From Clostridiales bacterium UBA1752 (GTDB lineage: Bacteria; Bacillota; Clostridia; Oscillospirales; CAG-382), in contig DCHM01000024.1 of NCBI GenBank assembly GCA_002314835.1, positions 1 through 20,669 on the forward strand: a stretch of DNA of 20,669 bases. The letters run 5' to 3'. The notes beneath the pieces are model-generated. The model was given only the letters and a program-made list of their open reading frames with translations. It was not told the origin of the DNA and ran no database searches. The position numbers and the translations under genes were made by a program. The stretch's first letter is position 1. Each line of letters starts with the position of its first letter. Positions 14,394-20,669 of the stretch are shown one piece after another.

Positions 14394-15686
14394 ATGTACA
14401 ACAAAAAGTCAGTCGAAGACATCAACGTAAACGGCAAAAAAGTACTGGTTCGCTGTGATTTTAACGTCCCCATGGACGGCACGACCATCACGGACGACAC
14501 CCGAATCGTAGCCGCTCTCCCCACTCTCAAGTATCTGCTCGCCAACGGCGCGGCACTTATCCTCTGCTCTCACATGGGCAGACCTCACAACGTATTTAAC
14601 GACAAGCTCAAGCTCAATAAGAAGGAAAAAGCCAAGATAGAGGCTCTCCCTGCCGAAGAGCAGGCAGCCGCTACCGAGGCCGCTCTCGCAAAGGCAGCCA
14701 AGGACGTTACAAAGCTTTCTCTCAAGCCCGTAGCCGACAAGCTCGCTGAGTATCTCGGCGTCAAGGTTACTCTCGCAAAGGACGTAGTAGGTCCCGACGC
14801 AGTTGCACAGGCTGCTGCTCTCAAGTCCGGCGAAGTCCTCGTGCTCGAGAACGTCAGATTCCACGCAGAAGAAGAGAAGAACGAGCCTGAATTTGCTAAA
14901 AAGCTCGCAAGTCTTGCCGAAATCTACGTCAACGACGCATTCGGCACCGCTCACAGAGCACACGCTTCCACCGCGGGCGTAGCTGATTATCTGCCTGCAG
15001 TTTGCGGCTACCTTATCCAAAAAGAAATCACCGTTATGGGCAACGCCCTCAATAACCCCAAGAGACCCTTCGTAGCCATCCTCGGCGGCGCTAAGGTTTC
15101 CGACAAAATCGGCGTTATCGAAAACCTGCTCGAAAAAGTCGATACTCTCATCATCGGCGGCGGCATGGCATACACCTTTATCAAGGCTCTCGGCGGCAAC
15201 GTAGGCAACTCGCTCTGCGAGCTCGACAAGCTCGACCTCGCGCTCGGCCTCCTCGACAAGGCAAAGGCAAAGGGCGTCAAGTTCCTGCTCCCCACCGATA
15301 CGGTATGCGCTAAAGAGTTTGACAACGATTCGCCCTCCAAGGTATTCCCCACCAACGCTATCCCCGACGACTATATGGGCATGGACATCGGTCCTGCTAC
15401 CACCAAGGCTTTTGCCGACGCTCTCAAGGGCGCAGGCACCGTCGTTTGGAATGGTCCTATGGGCGTATTTGAGTTTGACAACTTTGCTATCGGCACCAAG
15501 GCTATCGCTATTGCAGTAGCTGAATCCGGCGCCATCTCCATCATCGGCGGCGGCGACTCTGCCGCAGCAGTAGAGAAATTCGGTCTTGCTGACCGCATTA
15601 CTCACATCTCCACCGGCGGCGGCGCTTCGCTCGAGTTCCTCCAGGGTCTCGACCTGCCCGGCATCGCAGCTCTCAACGACAAATAA
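14394..15686 (+). CDS. pgk: Phosphoglycerate kinase
   Basis: Pgk transfers phosphate from 1,3-bisphosphoglycerate to ADP in glycolysis. Family motifs are clear: VLVRCDFNVPMD, CSHMGRP, VLENVRFHAEEE, VNDAFGTAHRAHAST, ILGGAKVSDKIGV, GGGMAYTF, VWNGPMGVFE and the C-terminal GGGDSAAAVEKFG and HISTGGGASLEFL. The length is 430 residues against about 395 typically; the excess is a Lys/Ala/Glu-rich insert (about residues 67-107) between the GRP loop and SLKPVADKL. AAAGGAG precedes the ATG. Strongly biased codon use (many CTC, ATC, GGC) fits high expression. It is first in an operon with tpiA. Confidence 0.98.
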   Translation: MYNKKSVEDINVNGKKVLVRCDFNVPMDGTTITDDTRIVAALPTLKYLLANGAALILCSHMGRPHNVFNDKLKLNKKEKAKIEALPAEEQAAATEAALAKAAKDVTKLSLKPVADKLAEYLGVKVTLAKDVVGPDAVAQAAALKSGEVLVLENVRFHAEEEKNEPEFAKKLASLAEIYVNDAFGTAHRAHASTAGVADYLPAVCGYLIQKEITVMGNALNNPKRPFVAILGGAKVSDKIGVIENLLEKVDTLIIGGGMAYTFIKALGGNVGNSLCELDKLDLALGLLDKAKAKGVKFLLPTDTVCAKEFDNDSPSKVFPTNAIPDDYMGMDIGPATTKAFADALKGAGTVVWNGPMGVFEFDNFAIGTKAIAIAVAESGAISIIGGGDSAAAVEKFGLADRITHISTGGGASLEFLQGLDLPGIAALNDK

Positions 15687-15700
15687 GAGGTAAACAGATA

Positions 15701-16477
15701 ATGAATAAAGCAAAAAGAAACGCTGTCATCGCCGGCAACTGGAAGATGAACAAAACCCCTGCAGAGGCAGAGGCTCTCATCGGCGAAATCAAAGCAAAGC
15801 TCGAGACCGTCAAGAATGACGAATGCACCGTTATCGCGTGCGTTCCTTACGTTGACATAGACGCCGCTGTAAAGGCAGCCAAAGGCAGCCCTATTCACAT
15901 CGGTGCCGAGAACTGCCACTGGGCAAAGTCCGGTGCATTTACCGGCGAAATCTCCGCTGATATGCTCGTCGCTTGCGGCGTAGAATACGTTATCATCGGT
16001 CACAGCGAGCGCCGTCAGTATTTCGGCGAGACCGACAAGACCGTTAACGAGCGCATCAAGGCAGCTCTCGAGGCAGGTCTCAAGGTTATCCTCTGCGTAG
16101 GCGAGCTCCTCCAGCAGCGCGAGGACGGCATCACTGCCGAAGTCGTAGCTACTCAGACCAAGGTTGACCTCAAGGACATTACCGCAGAGCAGATGGCAAA
16201 CATCATCATCGCTTACGAGCCCGTTTGGGCTATCGGTACCGGCAAGACAGCTACCAGCGAGCAGGCTAACGAGGTTTGCGGTATCATTAGAAACGTAGTC
16301 GCAGGTCTCTACGGTGCAAAGGTTGCAGAAGCTACCACCATCCAGTACGGCGGTTCCATGAATGCAAAGAACGCACAGGAGCTGCTCTCTATGGAGCACG
16401 TTGACGGCGGCCTCATCGGCGGCGCATCCCTCAAGGCTGAGGACTTTAGCGTCATCATCGCAGCTGCACAGCAGTAA
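15701..16477 (+). CDS. tpiA: Triosephosphate isomerase
   Basis: TpiA interconverts dihydroxyacetone phosphate and glyceraldehyde 3-phosphate. The 258-residue product has the active-site residues N13 and K15 (AGNWKMN), H101 (IIGHSERR) and E173 (AYEPVWAIGTGKTA, with the mobile loop), and the phosphate-binding YGGSMNAKN and GGLIGGASL. It follows pgk by 14 bp with a moderate ribosome site (AGAGG), and a terminator follows. The gapA, gpmI and eno genes often found in such operons are not in the window. Confidence 0.98.
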   Translation: MNKAKRNAVIAGNWKMNKTPAEAEALIGEIKAKLETVKNDECTVIACVPYVDIDAAVKAAKGSPIHIGAENCHWAKSGAFTGEISADMLVACGVEYVIIGHSERRQYFGETDKTVNERIKAALEAGLKVILCVGELLQQREDGITAEVVATQTKVDLKDITAEQMANIIIAYEPVWAIGTGKTATSEQANEVCGIIRNVVAGLYGAKVAEATTIQYGGSMNAKNAQELLSMEHVDGGLIGGASLKAEDFSVIIAAAQQ

Positions 16478-16488
16478 ATATCATTAAC

Positions 16489-16522
16489 AAAAGCCGCTTG
16501 GGAATACTCAAACGGCTTTTTT
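16489..16522 (+). terminator. Rho-independent terminator after tpiA
   Basis: AAAAGCCG (16489-16496) pairs with CGGCTTTT (16513-16520); an inner TTG/CAA pairing extends the stem. A T tract follows. The next promoter's -35 begins 2 bp later. Confidence 0.88.
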
Positions 16523-16523
16523 G

Positions 16524-16550
16524 TTGACAAAGCTCATAAATTGTGATAAT
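16524..16550 (+). promoter_or_regulatory. Promoter of the small lipoprotein gene
   Basis: A consensus TTGACA (16524-16529) is followed by GATAAT (16545-16550) preceded by TGT, an extended -10. The 15-bp spacer is short; an alternative -10, TAATGT (16547-16552), gives 17 bp. Confidence 0.6.
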
Positions 16551-16575
16551 GTATGTGCGAAGAGAGGTTTTACTT

Positions 16576-17085
16576 ATGAAAAAAATAATCGCTTTATTAC
16601 TCGTTATTGCATTTACTTTTGCATTTGCATCCTGTGACGTTGAGATTGAGATTTCGACCGAAACGTCCAAGGAGCCGGTTTTCAGCATGCCTAAGGGTTT
16701 GGACGACATCGTCGAAATTAAGGCAGGCTTGTACTCCAATATGTGCCTGCAGGACCTGTGTGATCTGTGGAATCTGGGCAGCGATATAGGTATCGACACA
16801 TCCAACGTCTATACTCAAAAAATGCTCGCAGTGCTCTTTACAGACGGTTGGAAGGACGCAGACGACACGGTTAAGGATTTCCGCTATGACGTTATCATCA
16901 AGGTCGTAGACACCGAAAGCAATTACTACAACTATCAGATTGACCTCGACAAGGGCCTCGTTAATTTTATTCTGCCTTACGTCAGCTATACCGGATATGA
17001 TTGTTACAAGACGCTGACAGCAGACGAAATAACTGCAATCAAGGATTTTTGCTACTATTATTTCAGCGAACACGTAGAAGAATAA
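16576..17085 (+). CDS. Small predicted lipoprotein, function unknown
   Basis: I do not recognise this family. The 169-residue product has a lipoprotein signal (MKKIIALLLVIAFTFAFASC) with C20 as the likely lipidated residue. A short acidic linker and a roughly 120-residue domain rich in Asp, Tyr and aromatic residues follow (DVIIKVVDTESNYYNYQIDL and a C-terminal helix ending YYYFSEHVEE). AGAGAGG (16561-16567) lies 8 nt before the ATG at 16576; an in-frame ATG at 16543 would bury the promoter -10 and is rejected. It is monocistronic, with its own promoter and terminator. Confidence 0.75.
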   Translation: MKKIIALLLVIAFTFAFASCDVEIEISTETSKEPVFSMPKGLDDIVEIKAGLYSNMCLQDLCDLWNLGSDIGIDTSNVYTQKMLAVLFTDGWKDADDTVKDFRYDVIIKVVDTESNYYNYQIDLDKGLVNFILPYVSYTGYDCYKTLTADEITAIKDFCYYYFSEHVEE

Positions 17086-17099
17086 CTACCGTCATTTTC

Positions 17100-17133
17100 G
17101 CCACTCGGTATTAAAGCCGGGTGGCTCTTTTTT
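17100..17133 (+). terminator. Rho-independent terminator after the small lipoprotein gene
   Basis: GCCACTCGG (17100-17108) pairs with CCGGGTGGC (17117-17125; one G-T pair) around an 8-nt loop, followed by TCTTTTTT. The stop codon is 14 bp upstream. Confidence 0.9.
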
Positions 17134-17146
17134 ATGCCTTTTTCTA

Positions 17147-17175
17147 TTGATTTATATATAATAATAGTGTATAAT
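17147..17175 (+). promoter_or_regulatory. Promoter of the GT-C-like membrane protein gene
   Basis: TTGATT (17147-17152) and a perfect TATAAT (17170-17175) are separated by 17 bp, 35 bp before the GTG start. Confidence 0.75.
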
Positions 17176-17210
17176 ATATTATTCAAAATATAAAATGGGA
17201 GGTAAATACG

Positions 17211-18971
17211 GTGAACGCAATACGACAATACTATAACCGCCGCAAAACGGGCATTAACCTGCTCGTCATTCTCTTGCTCGCCGTGACCGCATTTTACCTT
17301 TTGCCGCAGTTTTTTATGTCCTTGCCCAAAGGACACGACATATATTTCCACATGTACAGGCTCGAGTCGGTCGGTGCCGAAATCAAAAACGGCAACATAG
17401 GCGCAAGGCTATACAGCAACGTTTACAGAGGCTACGGCTACGCCGCACCTATGTTTTACGGCGACTGGCTTTTGTATCCGTTTGGCTTGCTCATAGCACT
17501 GGGCGCGGACGTTTTGACCGCATACACCGCTTACGTCGTTTCGATAACCTTTTTGACCGCGATTTCGATGTTTCTCTGCTCAAAATATATTTTTGACAGC
17601 TCGAGAGCGGCGTTTGTCACGACGGTCTGCTATGTTTTTTCGAGCTATTTCTTTACCGATATGCTCTACCGTCACGCGATGGGAGAGTATCAGGCGTTTA
17701 TATTCCTGCCTATAGTTATGGCAGGTATGCACTCAGTACTTTTTGGTGACTGCAAGAGGTGGTATCTCTTGGGTCTCGGACTGACGGGTGTAATGATTTC
17801 ACACATATTGACGTCGGTGGCGACCGTTGTTTTCCTCGTACTGATGACGGTTTGCAGCGTCCGCAAGATAATAAAGCAGCCAAAGAGGCTCTTGTATATC
17901 GGTTTTGCGGCGCTTATATTCTTTGCCTCTGCGGCTACGTTTATATTCCCGATGATAGAGCAGATGCAGAGCACGCTATTTGTTTCGACAGACGGCACCT
18001 CCGCGACAAAGTACGGCACCCTCGCCGAAAGAGCCATGCCGTCGTTTGCATCGCTGTTTAATCCGCTCAATACTCAGCTGCAGGACGACTCCGAATGGTG
18101 GTACCCAAACGGTATCGGCTTTGCGTTTATTCTACCGCTCGCAGTGCGCATTATTGACGCGATAAAGAGACGCAAATATCAGACACAGACGTGGGTTTAT
18201 CTCGGGCTCGGAGCCGTGGCGCTTTTTATGACGTCCTGCTATTTTCCGTGGCAAGCACTGCAAAAATTATGCGGTATAATGCAGTTCCCGTGGCGACTGC
18301 TCGTCTTTGCAACGTTGTATTTGGCTCTGTTTACCGGCGCGGTCACTAAGGAAATCGAGGGCAGAGACAGTTATTTTACGTATTCCTGCGCGGTTATCAC
18401 GCTGACAGTAGTGTGTCTGACGATGTGCGTACTGCCAAAGTACAACTCGTATATCAAATATGAGATGCAAAACAAAGAGCTTGATTACGACTACGAATAC
18501 AATATCGGAGTAGGCGAGTATCTGCCTTCGGGCTCAAACCGTGCTTACTTTATCGGCAAGGCAAACGGAGACGTGCGCACCTATTCCAACAATCTTACCT
18601 CCTCTAAGCTCAGCACCGAGAGGGTGGGCGAAACGGTAGTAGCCAAGTTTGAAGGCAACGATTACTCTGACACATATCTCGATCTGCCGCTCATAATGTA
18701 TAAGGGCTACAAGGTCACGCTGACTACCGAACAAGGTACGGTAACGCTGACTGCCGAATATAGCGAAAACAACACCGTAAGGTGTTATATTCCCGAGGGC
18801 GTGACGAGCGGCACCGTCACCGCCGTGTATGCTGGCACCGCGGTCCAAAAAGTCAGCGCCGTAGTAACGCTGCTCACGTTTATCCTCTTTTTTGCATATC
18901 TGATTATTATAAAGCGCAAAGCTCCGAAACCGTCACGAACTGATACCCCAGCTCCATCAGTCTCGGAATGA
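17211..18971 (+). CDS. Polytopic GT-C-like membrane protein (PTPS-related membrane family)
   Basis: This 586-residue integral membrane protein has about 10-11 TM helices and a soluble beta-rich C-terminal region (about 440-545) before a last TM and a basic tail. The N-terminal part, with GHDIYFHMYR (D43, H47), then GNIGARLYSNVYRGYGY and PMFYGDWLLYPFGLL, resembles the PTPS-related/GT-C glycosyltransferase-like family, where an acidic residue in the first outer loop is catalytic. A lipid-linked sugar transferase acting on surface glycans or proteins is the best inference; donor and acceptor are unknown. The start is GTG with GGGAGG 8 nt upstream. Its last 65 bp overlap the convergent deacetylase gene. 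Confidence 0.72.
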   Translation: MNAIRQYYNRRKTGINLLVILLLAVTAFYLLPQFFMSLPKGHDIYFHMYRLESVGAEIKNGNIGARLYSNVYRGYGYAAPMFYGDWLLYPFGLLIALGADVLTAYTAYVVSITFLTAISMFLCSKYIFDSSRAAFVTTVCYVFSSYFFTDMLYRHAMGEYQAFIFLPIVMAGMHSVLFGDCKRWYLLGLGLTGVMISHILTSVATVVFLVLMTVCSVRKIIKQPKRLLYIGFAALIFFASAATFIFPMIEQMQSTLFVSTDGTSATKYGTLAERAMPSFASLFNPLNTQLQDDSEWWYPNGIGFAFILPLAVRIIDAIKRRKYQTQTWVYLGLGAVALFMTSCYFPWQALQKLCGIMQFPWRLLVFATLYLALFTGAVTKEIEGRDSYFTYSCAVITLTVVCLTMCVLPKYNSYIKYEMQNKELDYDYEYNIGVGEYLPSGSNRAYFIGKANGDVRTYSNNLTSSKLSTERVGETVVAKFEGNDYSDTYLDLPLIMYKGYKVTLTTEQGTVTLTAEYSENNTVRCYIPEGVTSGTVTAVYAGTAVQKVSAVVTLLTFILFFAYLIIIKRKAPKPSRTDTPAPSVSE

Positions 18972-20298
18972 GTATCTGCAGAGCCTCGACAGTGTGTCCG
19001 TTTTTGGGGTTGTAGTCGTGAAACAGCGGCAAGTCGCCGCCTGCAAGGTTGCCAAGCACGGTGTTTACTATGCTGTCGGCGCTCACTCCTGCCCAGTCGC
19101 GGGTATCGAGCCGCCAGCTCCACATAACCGCGGTATAGCCGAGCTCGTTTGCCACGTCTATGCCGTCAAACCACAATTCGCCGCCCGGCGCGCGAAACAG
19201 CGTCGGAGTGTAGCCGCAGCTCTCGATTATAGCGGCAGTCCGGGTTATTTCATCCTTTAGCTTTGCCTTGCCGAGCTTTGACATCGCGGTGTGACTGTAG
19301 GTGTGTACGCCTATTTCGTGTCCGTCGTCAATCTCGCGCTTTAATAAATCAAGGTTGCTCTCGGCGTTGCATCCGATGACAAAAAACGTCGCCTTGACGC
19401 CGTATATATCGAGTATATCGAGTATCTGCCCCGTGTGATAAGGGTCGGGGCCGTCGTCGAACGAGAGCGCTATGACCTTTTGGCTCGTGTTTGAGCCACT
19501 GAAAATCTTGCCCTGCTTTTGATATTCGCGCAGAGTGTCGAGCTTTGCCGCTTCGGCGGAGTCAAATTCGTCGAGCGTGCCATAGCGATAGCCGCGAGAT
19601 TCTATTTCGGTCAAAACGTCGTCGAGTATCGCCGCGTTTGTCGCTGAAGTCGGGTGCAGGAGCATAACCTCGCCGTTATGCAGATTTGAGAGTATCTTTT
19701 GCTTTGCTTTTTGAGCGTCGGGCTGATTGCCGTTATCCCAGTCGGCGTATGCAAAAGACCAGAATACGGGCGTATAGCCGCCTTTGGCACAGTATTTCAG
19801 CAGATTTTCGCTAAAAGCTCCCTCGGGCGGACGGAAAAGCTTTGACATAGTGACACCGGTATATTGATAGCAGACCTCCTCGAGCCTTGTCATTTCGTCG
19901 ATAAAGCTGTCGTAACTTTCAATACAACCCATGTTTTTGTGGCTGTAGCTGTGATTGCATATCAGATGTCCGTCCTCTGCCATACGCTTTACGGCTTCGG
20001 TGTTATTCTTTATTATCCCGGGCAGCACAAAAAACGCCGCTTTTGCGCCGTGGGCTTTGAGTACGTCCAGTATTTTGCCTACGTTATCGTTATAATATCC
20101 CGCGTCAAACGTGAGATAGACCGTCTTTGTGTCTTCGCCGAGATAAATACAGTCGTATTTGTCGGGCAGGTCACTACCGCCGTAGCATACGGGGCGCTCG
20201 TTGCCCGACGGCTTAAAATACCACGACGTGCTCTCGGCATCCGCATTAAGTGACCAAACGATGCAGAGTATGAGCAATATTATTATCAGTTTTTTCAT
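18907..20298 (-). CDS. Secreted tandem NodB-domain polysaccharide deacetylase (PdaA-like plus PgdA-like)
   Basis: The predicted exported protein of 463 residues starts with a signal peptide (MKKLIIILLILCIVWSLNADA). Domain 1 (about 50-245) is PdaA-like: TFDAGYYN (D65, with A66 at the usual metal Asp), HSYSH (H116, H120), RPPEGAFS, WSFAYADW and LLHPTSATN. PdaA makes muramic lactam in spore cortex and itself has TFDNG. Domain 2 (about 274-460) is a canonical NodB domain: SFDDG (D281, D282), HTYSH (H332, H336), FRAPGGE, DTRDWAG and PLFHD (H427), expected to remove acetyl groups from peptidoglycan or another glycan. AAGGAGC with a 7-nt gap fixes the ATG at 20298; an upstream TTG is rejected. Spore cortex or wall modification is the likely role. 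Confidence 0.88.
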   Translation of the reverse strand: MKKLIIILLILCIVWSLNADAESTSWYFKPSGNERPVCYGGSDLPDKYDCIYLGEDTKTVYLTFDAGYYNDNVGKILDVLKAHGAKAAFFVLPGIIKNNTEAVKRMAEDGHLICNHSYSHKNMGCIESYDSFIDEMTRLEEVCYQYTGVTMSKLFRPPEGAFSENLLKYCAKGGYTPVFWSFAYADWDNGNQPDAQKAKQKILSNLHNGEVMLLHPTSATNAAILDDVLTEIESRGYRYGTLDEFDSAEAAKLDTLREYQKQGKIFSGSNTSQKVIALSFDDGPDPYHTGQILDILDIYGVKATFFVIGCNAESNLDLLKREIDDGHEIGVHTYSHTAMSKLGKAKLKDEITRTAAIIESCGYTPTLFRAPGGELWFDGIDVANELGYTAVMWSWRLDTRDWAGVSADSIVNTVLGNLAGGDLPLFHDYNPKNGHTVEALQILIPRLMELGYQFVTVSELCAL

Positions 20299-20322
20299 TT
20301 TTTTGCTCCTTTCCAACCTTTA

Positions 20323-20347
20323 TTATCTGCCCGAATGCCGCAGATAA
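20323..20347. repeat. 8-bp inverted repeat between divergent genes
   Basis: TTATCTGC (20323-20330) and GCAGATAA (20340-20347) are perfect inverted copies around 9 bp, inside the 67-bp gap between the deacetylase and the next gene. No T tract follows, so an operator is more likely than a terminator. The minus-strand GATAAT within it could be the deacetylase -10. Confidence 0.45.
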
Positions 20348-20365
20348 CCGCACCAATTTTTAGAT

Positions 20366-20669
20366 ATGACGATTATTAAACCGCAAGCCGTCGTTTACGG
20401 CGAGCCCGACCTTTGCAGTCAAATGACAGACGAAGCCCTGTGCGGCACCCAAGTCAGCTTGCTATGCCGCGAAGGTAATTTTTACCGCATACAAACCGAA
20501 TACGGCTATCAATGCTACGTTTCTGTAAGCGACGTCGGCGAAGGCACGAGGTGCGACGCTTTTGTCACTGCACCGTTTTGCGACCTTTTGCCGAGCGACG
20601 AATATTACTGTGCACCGCTCGTCACTCTGCCTCGCGGAGCCAAAATCGGCGTAACAGGCAACGGCGAAA
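20366..20669 (+). CDS. N-terminal SH3b part of a probable NlpC/P60 cell-wall hydrolase (cut by window edge)
   Basis: About 101 codons are visible. The start reads MTIIKPQAVVYGEPDLCSQM, then TDEALCGTQVSLL, NFYRIQTEYGYQCYVSVSDV. The pattern VYxEP, S-M-x-DE-L-G-xxV, FY-x-V-x-T-x-YGY-x-Y-V is that of the SH3b domain before the NlpC/P60 (C40) peptidase domain in clostridial gamma-D-Glu-diamino acid endopeptidases of the YkfC type. The catalytic Cys/His domain lies beyond the window, so the enzyme call is inference. No signal peptide is seen, suggesting a cytoplasmic peptide-recycling enzyme as for YkfC. The ATG at 20366 lacks a visible ribosome site. Confidence 0.6.
   Translation, partial: MTIIKPQAVVYGEPDLCSQMTDEALCGTQVSLLCREGNFYRIQTEYGYQCYVSVSDVGEGTRCDAFVTAPFCDLLPSDEYYCAPLVTLPRGAKIGVTGNGE

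Noticed and set aside
14409..15713. A 434-codon open frame on the minus strand across pgk
   Set aside because: It is antisense to a highly conserved gene with biased codons, which keeps the opposite frame free of stops. The translation has low complexity (many Glu, Val, Ala, Gly) and matches no family I know, and no promoter or ribosome site serves it.
15602..16399. A 265-codon open frame on the minus strand across tpiA
   Set aside because: It is also a shadow of a biased conserved gene, rich in Cys/Leu/Asp with no domain, and it runs into pgk.
19010..19025. A third parS-like site ending CGTGAAACA inside the deacetylase gene
   Set aside because: Only the right half matches; the left half has five mismatches, and the bases are explained by the conserved FHDYNP codons.

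Overview
The window looks like the replication-origin region of a low-to-moderate GC, probably endospore-forming Clostridia chromosome, in the Oscillospirales/Ruminococcaceae neighbourhood. The reasons are the Firmicutes gene order recF-dnaN-dnaA | rpmH-rnpA-yidD-yidC-jag around an AT-rich gap, strong Shine-Dalgarno sites and sigma-A-type promoters, a c-di-AMP receptor of the DarA type, and a PdaA-like deacetylase. The genus assignment is inference.

Left arm (1-3333, minus strand): dnaA, dnaN and the 5' part of recF (cut by the window edge). The dnaA-dnaN gap (1794-1983) holds the best origin signals: five DnaA-box-like 9-mers, then a DnaA-trio-like run, then an AT-rich stretch that could unwind. 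The gap upstream of dnaA (3334-3616) is very AT-rich, carries promoters for both directions and has no clear DnaA box.

Right arm, first block (3617-6351, plus strand): rpmH, rnpA, yidD, yidC and jag/khpB, with 4-nt ATGA overlaps at rnpA/yidD and yidD/yidC, closed by a strong terminator. The mnmE-mnmG-rsmG-parA-parB genes that often follow are not here. Second block (6407-9624): its own promoter, an ABC exporter with an extra N-terminal PH-like plus zinc-ribbon region, its DUF1854 partner, and DarA, closed by a bidirectional terminator shared with a converging U32 peptidase-family gene. Third block (11367-14304): divergent promoters, the U32 gene on the minus strand, then a stand-alone RNB-fold protein that has lost most catalytic residues, followed closely by a solute-binding-like lipoprotein. 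Two parS-like 16-mers sit in this block, one inside the U32 gene and one across the stop codon of the RNB gene.

Fourth block (14310-16522): pgk-tpiA glycolytic operon with promoter and terminator. Then come a small lipoprotein of unknown function with its own promoter and terminator, a polytopic GT-C-like membrane protein, a convergent two-domain polysaccharide deacetylase whose 3' end overlaps the membrane gene by 65 bp, and the start of a probable SH3b/NlpC-P60 cell-wall hydrolase cut by the right edge.

Most of the content is housekeeping. The points that stand out are the origin architecture, the paired parS variants, the degenerate RNB protein, the ABC-DUF1854-DarA operon and the tandem NodB fusion. 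No tRNA, rRNA, insertion sequence, prophage or CRISPR array was seen.
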